Shown piece by piece: positions 50,263-62,021 of a stretch of DNA of 64,000 bases (position 1 is the stretch's first letter; each line of letters starts with the position of its first letter). The position numbers and the translations under genes were made by a program. Under the pieces are notes generated by a model. The model made no database searches, was not told the DNA's origin, and saw nothing but the letters and a program-made list of their open reading frames with translations. Source of the DNA: Prochilodus magdalenae (lineage: Eukaryota > Chordata > Actinopteri > Characiformes > Prochilodontidae); assembly GCA_024036415.1 (NCBI GenBank), contig JAMWET010003878.1:276001-340000 (forward strand), in the 5' to 3' direction.

Positions 50263-52132
50263 AGTGTGTGTTATTATTACATCTCACTTGACGTTGTGGA
50301 ACTCTAGGTATTCAGGAGCAGGGTGTTGCTCATGGTATCTCTTGCTGCACAGTTTCAATTTGCCTTCCATTTAGATCATACACCTACACATACATATTTT
50401 TTGCCCAAAATTACTTGATGTTTCTTTTAAAACATTATTGAATTTTACCAAGTCTGGGTAATAAGATGTCAATGATCCTCAGACTCTGCTCATAGTTTTG
50501 TGAGGAGTGAAGTACAGCTGATGCCTGGAATGAAAACGGGGGACTTGTCGGAGACGCTGTGCATAGTTTTGTATTGGGCTTTGTGTAATATCTGTGTATA
50601 AAATACATTATAAAGGCTCTGATAAATTTGCTGAAACACCTGGCCATTGTCTTGTATTGTGGTTGGGATTTGAGTGTTTTCCAGGGAACGTATTGTTTCT
50701 GGACCTATACTACAGATGCTGCAGATTAAGATTAAGTAGAGGTAAGCTGGAGTATTCCTTTAAGGAGTAAAATTATGCCTGACGTCTGTGCTGTCTTATA
50801 TTTAGGCTTCTACAAAGTAGTTGGTCTAGTTGCTTATAAAATTCCCATGACCTTGGTGTAGTGAACAAACTGTACTCAGTCCTGCTCCACCTGTCCTCCT
50901 TCTCTAAAACTTTTTGTGGTATGACTTTGTGGCATGCCAGCCTATGGAGCTATGGTACAGCGAAGCATGTTGAGGTTCCAGCAGAGCGGTCAGTGGGGAG
51001 ATGTGACCACGTGGGTTTCTCCGCACTGTCAAAGCTAAAGAGGAGAATCTAATGCAGGCTTCAGTGGCTGGCTAATTGGGCCCTGGTGGCTGACATCGTA
51101 GACTCTACGAGTAAAACAAACAGTGTTTTAGCATCTCCACCACTGGGTGCTTTAAGCCATGATCATAGAGCAAAGTGGTTACACTGCAAGACCGTAACTA
51201 ATTAATCTGAATCTGGAGCGTTTTCATGCAATTATAGCCCCCCTCCTTCCATTGGTGGTACGTTCATTTAGGATGAGCGCAGTGCCGTGCTTTGGATCTA
51301 GGGAAGAGTTCATGTGGGCCGTAATTAGCAGGTCTTGTTAATGAGAGTGATGGAAGCTAACTAGGCCCCGAGCATGCCTGCTTTATCAGTGGCAAAAGAT
51401 GATGATCGCTCTGATCCTCTGAACGCATGTCATGCATTTGATACTTTAACATAAGGTAATGACAAGCTGGACCGGAATATTAGACCGTTATAGGACATCC
51501 ATATTATGGTTGCATTTATAAACGCTAAGAATTACTGTTAGCAAAGAAGCAGCAGGTGCAGGCTGTATGCTGCATTAACATTAGGTCAAAAGATTCCTCC
51601 AGACATACTGGATATCCACATAAATTGTTTTGTTTTAAATTATAGATTGTAACATATGGTGGTGCGTGCGAGGAGCATGCACGGACGCACAGTCTGTGTG
51701 CGCATTGTTCTCATTTCAACAAGAGAAAAGGCTGAGGGAATTTCAAACACAATACTGCATATGCATATGCTAATGCGTGTTTGCATACCTCTTGCCCCAG
51801 GCTGTATGTTATGAAGTGGGCTTATGATGGACTTTTAACATTCTTGCCTCTTTGAAATTCTCTGCAGATCAAAATGTATCAGGCCTTGATTGTCATATCA
51901 CGCACCTCCTCACTCCTCTATCTACTCCTCTAACTACTATCCCCATGATTTCACTTTGTAATTTTTTTTGCCCATTTTTTTTTTTTTTTTTGCTGTTGCT
52001 CATTTCTGGTGACTGGCTATACATATTCATCCGCATACTATAGAAGGTGTCAAATAGAGGTGTCCTAATTGTGTCCTTGATGAAAGGCCATTAATATTGA
52101 ACACTTCTCCAGTCACCCACTCACTGTGGAAA
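50260..52132. other. intergenic, nothing recognised
   Basis: No credible exon. A near-continuous T run (T17) lies at 51975-51992. Confidence 0.55.
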
Positions 52133-52133
52133 G

Positions 52134-52173
<40 letters not shown>

Positions 52174-52188
52174 TGTGTGTGTGTGTGT
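52133..52188 (+). repeat. (GT)n microsatellite
   Basis: GT repeat with single interruptions (GC at 52139, AT at 52167). Confidence 0.95.
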
Positions 52189-55100
52189 TTTAATCTCTCT
52201 TTCTGTGAGACAAAAAGCAGCTCTGTGCTCGTCTCTAATGATACCTGAATCCCAGGGGTGAGAGTGGGGACTGAGAGCGGCTCCGGCAGATTCATCAAAC
52301 CAAATATTGTGCTCTGGCCTCGAGAGGCTGCAAGTCGCACTGTGTTATATCACTGTTAATTAAAATGAAATATGCTATTAAATTATACTGTGTATTGTTG
52401 CCTGACGGAGAGCATGCACGCTAAACGCGGACCATTGAGGCAACAATTGATAGTTAACAAAGGTTTCAGACTCTCCCCCCACCCCCGCCTCCTGTGTTTC
52501 TATCTCCATATCGGTGCTCTCAAGGTGCTTTCTCAAGGCAGTTTGTCTAGAGATAAAAAAATTAGCAAAAGGAAAATTACTTCCCACATTATTTTCTGTG
52601 ATTATTGTTATTCCCTGCCACTGAGAGGACTGTCCTTTCCTATTAACATTCTTTAACATACTTCCCTGCACTGATAAAGCAAGACGAGAGAGAAGAAAAA
52701 CAGAGACAGAGAGAGAGGGAGAGAGAGAGAAAGCCACATTCCCTTGCTGCTTCTTATCAGCACTACGAGCTTGTCTAGCACGGCCATTTGGAAGGGGTGA
52801 CATTGTTTCCGTGGCGGTCAGTCGCTCTCCCCTGCCTCCTTTCATCTAAAGCCTGGCCTTTTCTGCTCCTGGAACTGAGCCTGTCATGGCTGCACCTGTA
52901 AACGCAGGGACCTCTCGGCCCAGGCCGTTCACACACCTGCCCGCCCTCACGCACACGCACAATGCACTGCTCCTGGCCCTTCCCAGTGGCCCCCTGAGAC
53001 TGGCCACCATCCCAGCTGTTCACTTCATTCTAATGCACTAGGAATAATATTAAAGCCGAATCAGACGAATTTATTAATGCGGACAGACCCCTCAGAGAGA
53101 TGCTTTTAAAGGCCAATGATTTAATTTAAGCTCTTAAAGGCTAACCCTCTGCACTTGATATATTGCCGGAAATTGTGGCTGGGTGTCAATGAGTGCGATG
53201 CACCCGCTGTATAAATAACCCGCAAACTACAGCTTCTGAAAACTGAGCTCACTTTCCGTGGGCTGATCTGCCGTCTTGATTTCTCATTACCTCATTAATA
53301 TTTTCACCCTGATGCTTGATTCCGATCTTCACCTTTTATACTAAGCGCTGTCTGGCCTTCCCTCATCTACATACGATCCTGTCTGAAAATAATATATGGC
53401 TTTACCTTATTCCTATAGGCCTATTTCTCAGACTTCTGCTCAGGCCTGCACTAATTCGTTTACATTGCCTGTACTGGTATTAATGTGGAAGTAGTATTGG
53501 TTTCTCATTTTTAGATTTAGTTGTATTGATAGACGGTCCATACCTTTCTAAACTAAAAAACATTTTTCTTTTGTGGCATTTTGGCCAGTTTGTCATTATA
53601 AAATTGCTACAAGGTAAAACAATAAAGATCAAATGAACTGTGTTATTATGTGAGCGATAGGCTTCAACTAAAATATGAAATGTCTTTTACAATCATCAGT
53701 TTTCCATGTTTAATATAAAGTAGCCAAAAGGTGTTCAGGCGAATGGCCAGTAACGTTTGCCAACATGCTACTAGAATCCCATAGGGGGCTTATTGTAAAA
53801 GTAAGTTTGGGGAGTTGAAACCTCAACTGTAGGCCTTGTAATTATCAGGTGGTCCAGTTTCCCATTTGGTTTCGTCTGTTCAGAATAGGTCGAATGGCCT
53901 TACTAAGTGATCAGTCAGCTCCTGGTTTCTGTATGGTTAATATGTAAGACATCAAAGGACACCAATATGGCTCATTGACTTCATTAAAGCAAACCTAAAT
54001 ATTTGTGATAATATAAACTACAGTGTAATCGAACACTGTCAGACTGTGATATATAAGGAAAAAGTGATTCATGTGATACTGAATTCTATATACAGTGCTT
54101 AGGCTGCAGTGGTTCTCAGCATATAGGCTTTTCAGATGATGGGAACTATGCTAGTTCTGCAATCCCAAGGTGTTGCAGAACCAATCAAGACTTTCATTTG
54201 GATCTCATTAGCGACCGATTCCAGGCAAGCCCTTCCATGTTATTGGTGTCATGGCTCTCTCTCAGCCTCAGCCTTAACCTCTGCAGACTTGAACGCCCTC
54301 TGCGCTCTAATCTCAGTCATGTTTTTTGTTTTCACCAGCTTCCTGGGAACACCAGATGAAACCCAAATGATGTGACACCTATAAGCTAACAGGAAGCGTT
54401 TGCCTCTTCTTCCTACCTGAGAACGTGGCAAGGGAGGGTCAGCGTGCCTTAATGAAAGCACTTCTGCAGCAGTAATAGAGGAATAGGTGCCAATCAATAG
54501 CTGGCTTATTAAAATGAGCTCCGACTGGCATCGCTTCCGGAAGGAGAAAAGCCATAGGCCTGCAAAAGAAGTGATGTGGCAGATTCTCTCTCACTCTTTG
54601 TTTGGTGCATGGTGGTTTGATACCTGCTCTGGGGCTGTAAATCAGAGAAATCAGACTGCTTAAAAAGGATAGAGGGGAAAAAAAAGTTGTAGGGGTCCTT
54701 GTGCACAGCCTGCCCGTGGTGCTGCCTGAAGGACTACCATGGAAACAAGGAGTGCGACAGGCTCTTGAGGGACCTGCCACAGCTGCAGGCACAACCGTCC
54801 TGACAGGCTGATGAAGACATCAGTACCATGCCGAGCACAACAACAACGGAATAGAGAAGGATGATACACGCCGTGTTAACTGCTGCGTGGTTGAAATGTT
54901 CATTAGTGAGCTTGTGAAACATCCAGGGATTTGAAATGCTTTCAGGGACCATATTGCCTGCTTAGTTGTCTGTAGAGATTTAGGTTCCTGATCCCAAGGG
55001 TTGGACATAAATTGATGAATAATTTCTTAAGTATGATTGTGTGTATACTACAGCGTAAGCAAGCGCCTATGATTTTCCAGGATGTGTCTGTCTGCTGTTA

Positions 55101-55942
55101 TTGAAACGATGTGTGGAAGACCCGCAAGAACTAACCTGACAGCTGAAGAGCAGGTACCCTTCAAAAGCTTAATGCAGATGATATTTCCATCTCACTGATA
55201 ACTGCACAGGATGACAGTTTCAGCTGCCTACGAGGAAAGGATGAGTGGAGCAGATTATCACTCTGCACTTTGTCTTCTCTGTAGTGTGGAAGCTACATAC
55301 AGCTTTAAAAATTAGAGCCGGTATATGTTAATGCAGTTTATTCACACAGTGTTAGCCTGTAAAGGAAAGCCCTAATTTATGAAAATTAGTTCGTTGACCT
55401 TTTTCTATAGGAATAATCGGCAGCTTCATATTTCAGGTGAATTATTGAGTCGATTCGTTTTTCCTTTTTTCTTAAGAACGTCTCTCCTGTAGGTGAAAAA
55501 AAAACCCTTCCACTTAAAGGCAAGCTTTCAAGTCGCTAACCTGATGACTAGCGCTTTCTGCTAGCATTGTTTAATTGGTTTCACCTCTTGCCAGCGCCTG
55601 ATTGGGTCTCCTTTAGTGAGCGGTTCTCCCTCTGTCTGGTCCCTAGTGGAGTTGGTATAGGCAGAGAGGGCTGGAAGCTTGTGTGTGTGTGTGTGGGATT
55701 CCTTCTCGTCTGAGGGGGCTACAGGTCACCTCCACTCCCCCTCACTTTGAAACGGACCCCTGGTGGCAGCTCCTGGGAGAGCGCCGTGATGTCTCTATCA
55801 GACTGTCAAAAGAGATCGCCCGGGGCTCTGGTGGGTCCCCTGGAGCCAATCAAACTCTTCACACCGCACCCACCCGATGCTCTTTCACCAGCGGAGGAGT
55901 GGAGTGGAAGAAACAGAGAAGGGGGATAGAGAGGAGTTTTGT
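52189..55942. other. intergenic, no gene recognised
   Basis: No credible exon. The 155-codon minus-strand frame at 52378-52845 crosses a GA-rich tract (52685-52733) and matches no family. 53040-53240 alternates TTTAAAG/ATTTAAT-type text with CpGs and may be a conserved non-coding element. A (GT)n run of 8 units lies at 55680-55695. Confidence 0.5.
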
Positions 55943-55980
55943 TGGTGGTGGTGGTGGGGGGAGTGTGGGGGCTGGGGGGG
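55943..55980 (+). repeat. G-rich tract, G-quadruplex-capable
   Basis: GGTGG units followed by runs of 6, 5 and 7 G separated by short loops on the plus strand. Confidence 0.8.
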
Positions 55981-56542
55981 TACTCAACACTCCAGTCAGT
56001 TAGAACAAACTCCACAAGCTGGTTGCAGCACTCTTCTGTACGACAAGAGCCAGACATGACTTTGCCCCGCCATGGCTATTTTTACGAAGCGGCTGTGCGG
56101 TTATTTACCTCACTATGTTATGGAGAGAAAGAGAAATGGAATGAACTAAGAGAAAGTTTTTCTTCCTCTCCAGTTTGCTTAGTTGTAGATGTAGATCCCT
56201 TGGGATTTGAATCAATGGCAATAATTGTAACATCCTTAAAATGTTAGAGAGAAGGATCACTCTGGATGTACCATGATGATTAATATACTGATCATCATTT
56301 AATTATAATAATTTCATATCAGTGCTTACTATGGCTCGATTCAAGTTGTTACACTTTTGAAAATGTTGCTTTTTTATCTAAAAAGGTCCTCGGATGGAGG
56401 AGGGACGAGAATGCGTGTATAATATGAATAAATAAGTTGATGAGGCAGGGAAGCTCCATTTACTGTACTTGGGGCTCCATCACTGAGAACAACACTACAG
56501 AGTGATGGGCCTGCTAGAGAGCCATTAGGCACTGGAGGTGAT

Positions 56543-57845
56543 TTTAATGAAAATGGGAGACACTAAGTGCAGGCAATGGAGAGCATATTCTCTCTCTCTC
56601 TCTTTCTCTCCCCTTCTCTCCCTCCCTGTGTGAGTGAGAGAGAGAGAGAGATGAGCTCTCTCATCTGGACCTTGTTATTGTGATAGAACAACAAAAGCAG
56701 TGCATTAGCCCGCTGCTCTGGACACGCGGGGGTCTTTGATGTGTTTCTCACCGAGCGGGGTGCAGCCATGGCCACAGTCCTTCACTAAAGCAGGGGTGGG
56801 CTGGCTAATCACACAGGCTCACCGCGCGCCACTGTGTTTACACACAGAAAGGATCCTCCACAGCTAATGGAGTGCTGAGGACGTAAGCAATGGGGGGAAA
56901 AAAACACACTCAAGAAGTCAAACCATTAGTTAGTGCTAACACTTTTTTATGTTTCATCTTTTCACAATATACAAAAAGCTGAAAAATACAGACTGAAGTA
57001 CTGTAAAATCATATGAGCTGTATAGCTTACGTATAAAGTTTGAACCAAAAAAATAATACTTATATTTACATCAGCACATAAAATATATATATGTATGAGG
57101 CATTTGAAAGTGCTTCAGTATTTTGGTTATGCAATCTTTGATGCAATTAACTTATATTTAACTTATGCATTTAACAATATTGTCTGCTCTGTATGTACAA
57201 TCTATACAGTATAGATACAGTATTTAGTATGTCTGCCATGCTGTGATGCTGAATCACCAAAATGATTTCTCTGTACAACTCATTATTATAAATTAGGAAC
57301 GCTGATTCTTAAATACACCTGGCTGAGCCACTTGGGGAACCTTGTAACGTACCTGATATACTACACACAGCACGCATAAAGTTAGATTTGTTACTTGGTA
57401 GGAGTGGCTTGCTGATTTAACATTACTACTACCACTACTATTTAAGGAAAGGGTGGCACAGAAGAACCACCTAACAACCTCTCTACGCATGTGTTCATCA
57501 GCGAAAAATGTATGTTCTTTTTTTTACATGTTGGTAAATGTTCTAGAAAGAATTTCTAAAATGGTATATAACCTGTACATTATCTTTACATCTTCTTAGT
57601 CACACACTTCAAAGATGGTTCATTAAACAACCAAAAGTGGTGATTCTATGGCATCATGCAAAGAACCCATAAATGTCACATAAAGGAGGCTTACAGAAGC
57701 CAAACCATAAGGAGTATATGAGGTGCAGTGACATGGGGTAGGGGAGGGACTCCTCTTTTGGCTGTCCTGGAAGATGACTGGGGGCATCCTGGACTGAACT
57801 AGAGAGTGCCACTTTCACCACAGCCAGATCCTTTCATTCGGAATA
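56543..57845 (-). other. mctp2: probable 3' UTR of the MCTP2-like gene
   Basis: Sequence directly downstream of the stop codon on the minus strand. It is AT-rich, especially 56940-57600, as vertebrate 3' UTRs often are. Between the stop and 56549 I see no AATAAA on the minus strand. The first polyadenylation-like hexamer I find is ATTAAA, read on the minus strand at 56543-56548, so a UTR of about 1.3 kb is possible but unproven. The true end could be nearer, using a variant signal, or further away. Confidence 0.35.
56588..56653. repeat. (TC)n followed by (GA)n, hairpin-capable
   Basis: TC repeats at 56590-56610 are followed about 25 bases later by GA repeats at 56634-56651. The two halves are complementary and could pair. 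Confidence 0.8.
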
Positions 57846-57905
57846 CTAGCGCTTCTTCTTCTGTGCAGTCTGGATGCCAGCCGCTCTCAACTCGCTGTAC
57901 TGCAC
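57846..57905 (-). CDS. mctp2: MCTP2-like terminal coding exon
   Basis: Last coding exon, 20 codons on the minus strand, reading VQYSELRAAGIQTAQKKKR then TAG. The acceptor AG is at 57906-57907 after a T-rich tract, and the exon starts in phase 0, directly continuing SDVQK from the previous exon. MCTP proteins are ER-anchored, Ca2+-binding multi-C2 proteins, and this is their cytosolic C-terminal tail. The (K)VQYxEL core just after SDVQ is the family ending. The lysine before VQY is, from memory, closer to MCTP2 than to MCTP1, which has VVQYQEL. The tail after VQYSEL is not the usual SHSPxRKK form but still ends in a basic cluster (KKKR). The 3' UTR must lie below 57846. Confidence 0.88.
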   Translation of the reverse strand: MQYSELRAAGIQTAQKKKR

Positions 57906-60194
57906 CTGTAAAAACAAACAGCGCTTTGGTGGGAGGCAGGTAATCGGAGCTGAGGCCCGGCACACAGTAATGGCTCCCCTGAGGAGAGCCGGTTGCAGGG
58001 GGAAAGCAGAGGCGGGCACGCCTGTAATGAATCATTTTTTAAACACAGGAGCAGAGGGGATTAATCACAGGGAGGACGGATTTGAAAAGTCAAGGGTTCC
58101 TCACCAATGCAGTAGCAAATACCCCTTTATACCCTAACCCTCCAACATCTCCAGCACCACTAGACGGACTATATCGGATGCAGATGTGTGCCGCTTGAGC
58201 GGCCCTGCCATAAGGTCATCGTAAGCCGGAGATTTCTGAGTTGTGTCCTTCCCAAGGAAACTTTTTGCACTAGACTAATTATAGCAGCTTCGTAGGCAGG
58301 AGTTTGCGTCTGGGCCGCTCTGAGCTCCATGGTTATGGATGATCACGCGCATCTTCTGGTCTCATTGTACACGCAGCTCGCTTTTCCCTTTCATCACAAG
58401 GACCTTCAACTCCGACCTCTGTTCTCCCTCCTCCTTTAAGCATCGCTCCACCAAGCTTCCACTGCCTGCGTCACACAATCTGCAGGTTTCAGTTACATAC
58501 CCACACAGAGAAGCTAATCGTTTAGTTTTACGTTTTAGTTTAAAATACGTGTCAAATTACCATTACATTCCTTCTGTTTCTCACCCTGAAAGCTAAATTC
58601 TCTGAAGAAGAAAAGGCAAGGTTCGGAGTGAAGATGAATGAATCATTACTCATGACTAGAGATATTTTATACCAAGAAGTGTATACCAAGTTTCCTGGTC
58701 TACATAGGGAACATTGCCCTCTGGGTCCTGTCCAAATCCACAGTGCGCCTGATGTGCGGGGGTGTGGGGGGTTTGAGGGGGAGAAAAAGGAATCAAAATT
58801 CTGTTGTTGGGACTCAAGCATAAAAGTCACAAAACTGCTTTTCTTGTTTTTCCCCCTCACAAAACAATAACCTGGTAGTGTGCCGTAAGGTAACCGAGCA
58901 CACACTAATTACCAGGCCATGATTATGAGAGAGGAGAGATGGAGAGAGAGGGAACAAAGACTGTGGCGGCTGCATCAGAACATGAAACCGGCCTCAGAAC
59001 TGACAGATGCTTCTTATTTTAGGACAGAGAGCTGCCGTCAGAAGTCCAGTTTTGAGGCTTTGCGTTTGAAGAACTGCACAGGCACTAATTGCCAAGTCAT
59101 TTCAAAAAACGCAAGACAGGAGTCAATTTGAGCTTTTGTAATGCACCGTTTATTTGGGCAGTTCACAGCGTTTTTAGATGGAGGTTTGGAAATGACAAAC
59201 TTACCATTTTTGTACTTAATTTGCACATGTGCCTTTTTACTCTTTGTAAGTGTGTTTGGTGATGGAGAGAGCACCCTACTGATCCTATGTAGTGCTTTAA
59301 TAACATTTTTGTGTTGTAGTAGTGAAATATTCTCTGATACTTTGTATCAAATAAGATCAGTTTTTCATTCTATTAAAATGCTCAGTGTTCAAAAGCAAGA
59401 TGGTTCATCCAGTCAGTAAAAGACTTGAAAATTCCTGTACGTTCAGCAACATGTTCCACCTTTTTTCCGTTTCTTCCTCTCTGGCTATCTGGTAACCCCC
59501 AAACTCACTGTGCCTCTGATTCTTGTCTACAACATCAGGAAAAGGCACGACCATGCAGAGGTTTATCACAGAAGCCCAGAAATGCATTCTATGCTCATGA
59601 GAAGCACCAGAAGGCCTCAACTTGAATCAGCGTCCTAAGGGTCAATCTGTGTGAAATCACTGTAGGCCTCCTGCCTAACCATCTAACAGGAAATAGTGCC
59701 CAGTAGTGTCCCTTTCAGCAGGCTGTGATGTAGCTGAGAATGACGCATCAGCCATGACGGATACTCATGTACACATATGGCACGCAGCACGATAGCACTG
59801 GCCCAGCACTTCATTAATCGACTCTACCAACCTGAAGTGATGGGAATGCCATCTAACCCAAAGGCACACACAGATGAAACCCTTGGCCGCCACTGACACC
59901 ACCCTACTTTCATCTTGTAGACAAAAATGATAATCAGGGACAAGACTGAAAGGATATGGCTGAAGACAGACCAGGACAGACCAGATTGGGGCAGCTGGGC
60001 CACCCCAAGACACAGTGTGTAATGACTGGTTCTCCTTTAAAGGTGCGATTCCATTAAACTCAAACATAGCCTGCAGAACTATCCCTTGCAATTTCCCTGG
60101 GAATTCTACTAGAGCAAATAATGCAGCCATCTTAAGGGAATTCTCATCCAGTACCCCTCCCTCTGTCTCTCTATATGTAAAAATGAACCCCTAC
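57906..60194 (-). other. mctp2: intron between the last two coding exons
   Basis: A 2.3-kb intron with GT-AG ends on the minus strand. I see no further exon inside. It includes a purine-rich stretch near 58925-58965 and a run of ordinary AT-rich sequence around 59150-59400. Short open frames (for example 59141-59419) show no known family and no splice context. Confidence 0.8.
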
Positions 60195-60292
60195 CTTTTG
60201 AACATCAGAAGGCACCCTCTTGAGGAAATCCAGTACTTCATTATTGTCAATGGCATGTGGGGTGAGGAGCTTCTTGGTAAATTTTTTAATAC
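60195..60292 (-). CDS. mctp2: MCTP2-like penultimate coding exon
   Basis: A 98-bp exon on the minus strand. It starts in phase (last two bases of a Gly codon) and encodes [19 protein letters not shown] followed by [13 protein letters not shown]. Donor GT is at 60193-60194 and acceptor AG at 60293-60294. The block IxKFTKKL...AIDNNExLDFLxRVPSDVQ is the strongly conserved cytosolic segment after the last membrane pass in metazoan MCTP1 and MCTP2. Phase joins exactly with its neighbours, and no stop or frameshift is present, which argues for a working gene. Visible differences from the usual form are Lys for Asn in IKKF and Lys for Ser in FLKRV. Confidence 0.93.
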
Positions 60293-60825
60293 CTGCACAA
60301 ATACACATGCCAACATACACAGATCAGAAAAATGGCTACAATTGCATATACTTTGACATGTTTGTATACACTGTTATTGTGTTATCTTCTTGCAAACCTA
60401 CATCTGGCAGTTTGACATCTGCACAAATTCCTTTCAGAGGTAAGAGGTTAACTGTTTAAGCATTTTTCCCCATCTAGCACATGAGGGGCAAAGAAATGCT
60501 ACTTGTGTCACTAAAGTACTCTACCACAATTGTTACATTGTTGTACTTCTTTTCTTACTGACTTCGAAGAAATATATGAAATATAAATATGAGAAATATA
60601 ACAAACCTTTCAACAAACTAACAGACAGTAGATCATATTCATAAATCTGATCTGATAGCTTGGGCAGCAAAGTGAAAACAAATGACTATTCAAATACCTA
60701 TAGTAAGCCATCAGTAAGCACCACCTGCTTAAATTGTGAGTGACAATGATGTGTTAATATTTCTTGAAATGGAGCTGGAATAACACTGTCAATCCATATA
60801 CTGGAAGCAGCACTTACTAACTTAC
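60293..60825 (-). other. mctp2: short intron
   Basis: A 533-bp GT-AG intron between the last-membrane-segment exon and the DNNE/SDVQK exon. Phase 1 is preserved (G/GT = Gly). AT-rich, with nothing else recognisable. Confidence 0.85.
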
Positions 60826-60935
60826 CCCATAATAAGACGATGTAGCGCAGAGGGATGTAGTACAGTGCAACAGTAGCAGTGAACAGAACCACACAAGCCA
60901 GGATGGACAAGAAAGGCACCGACCAGTTGAAAGTG
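60826..60935 (-). CDS. mctp2: MCTP2-like exon encoding last membrane segment
   Basis: A 110-bp exon on the minus strand. With one base from the previous exon it encodes N, then [18 protein letters not shown], then [18 protein letters not shown], and leaves a single G that completes Gly with the next exon. Acceptor AG is at 60936-60937 and the donor GTAAG at 60821-60825. TFNWxVPFLS and YxIPLRYIxLxWG are hallmark MCTP motifs. About 30 residues are almost purely hydrophobic and form the final membrane segment of the C-terminal anchor, which resembles a reticulon-type hairpin and holds the protein in the ER membrane. I see no break or missing family residue. Confidence 0.95.
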
Positions 60936-61911
60936 CTGTGAGTAATAAACAATTTCATTTTAGAACATTTACATTTACATACAGACACATTTTGAAAGTC
61001 TGTATAGGCTTATTTGCTTATACTGGCTATTGATAGCGATATTATGGGCTGCAGCAGACATATAGAACTATAATACCCTTAGCTGTAATTTGCTTATTTC
61101 AGTTTTAGGTTGCTATAATGCACATTGCAGTACATTAGTTTGTTCTGCCTTATACGTCACAAGTGGACCTTTTTTATTAGTAAAGGTTTATTCCGGTTTC
61201 ACTCATTCCAAATTATACAGTACGATTTCTTCCACATACATGTATACTATACTAATTCTGTTGCCTTACCTCAACAATTCTGCCTTTACAATTACTTAAA
61301 GATAAAATAATTTGTGAACTCTATTTTACTTGTACATATATAGTTTGTTCATCGCTTGTATATTGTGTATACTGTGTAGATAGTATATTGTAAATGTCTG
61401 TATTTATTGTGTATATGTGGAGTCATAGTGTATATTGTGGACTGTCAGTTATGTGTATATAGGTACAGCACTGAAGAGACACAAACTGCCAAAAACACAT
61501 TTTTTCTTTGTGTCAACATACTGATTCTTTTTGCTGTCAGTTGATTGGATAGGAATAAACTACCCTCTAGGAATTTACCTTGTATCTTTTAGGTGCAGTC
61601 CATGTTATGTTGTGCTCAAGGTTCAAGTGTTAACTTAGCAGCAATTACATAAAGCAGAGTTCCTAGCTGAACTTGGACTTCTGAACCGTGACTGTTCTTC
61701 ATGACTCTTTATTACTAATTCAATTCTGATCACAAAGCGTGCCGTGAAGTTATGTTTGTGTAAAAAGATTGTGGGAACTTTCTCAAAAAGGTGGGTACAT
61801 GTTGTTCTAGTGTAATTTGAATTTTCTAATCGGGGAGTTTTATTGCGCACTGGATTGCATGCAAAAGTGGCCAATTATGTGAAACTGACAGGTAGAAAGT
61901 TGAGTGCTTAC
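60936..61911 (-). other. mctp2: intron with TGTATATTGTG-type degenerate repeat
   Basis: A 976-bp GT-AG intron joining ...ERVK(N) to TFNW. From about 61357 to 61440 the plus strand repeats versions of TGTATATTGTG and TGTATATGTGG, a degenerate T/G/A simple repeat. The rest is AT-rich and unremarkable. Confidence 0.8.
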
Positions 61912-62021
61912 TTCTTTACTCTTTCTCCTAGGCATGCTACTTCATCTAGAACGGTCTGGACGGTGAGAACAATTTCTTGAACCATATAGATTTTTTCCAT
62001 CAGTCCTCTTTTTTCTGATTC
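61912..62021 (-). CDS. mctp2: MCTP2-like exon between the two membrane regions
   Basis: A 110-bp exon on the minus strand, phase 0 at its start. It encodes [18 protein letters not shown], then [18 protein letters not shown], and leaves AA to form Asn with the next exon. Acceptor AG is at 62022-62023 behind a clear polypyrimidine tract, and the donor GTAAG is at 61907-61911. In MCTP proteins the segment SEKKGxxxxIYxVQE...VQNxLDEVAxxGERxKN is the amphipathic linker between the two C-terminal hydrophobic regions. This is the most 5' exon in the window. The exon for the first membrane region and all C2-domain exons lie beyond 64000. I looked for them between 62022 and 64000 and saw none. Confidence 0.92.

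Noticed and set aside
52378..52845. 155-codon minus-strand open frame
   Set aside because: Crosses a GA-rich tract and has no recognisable domain or partner exons.
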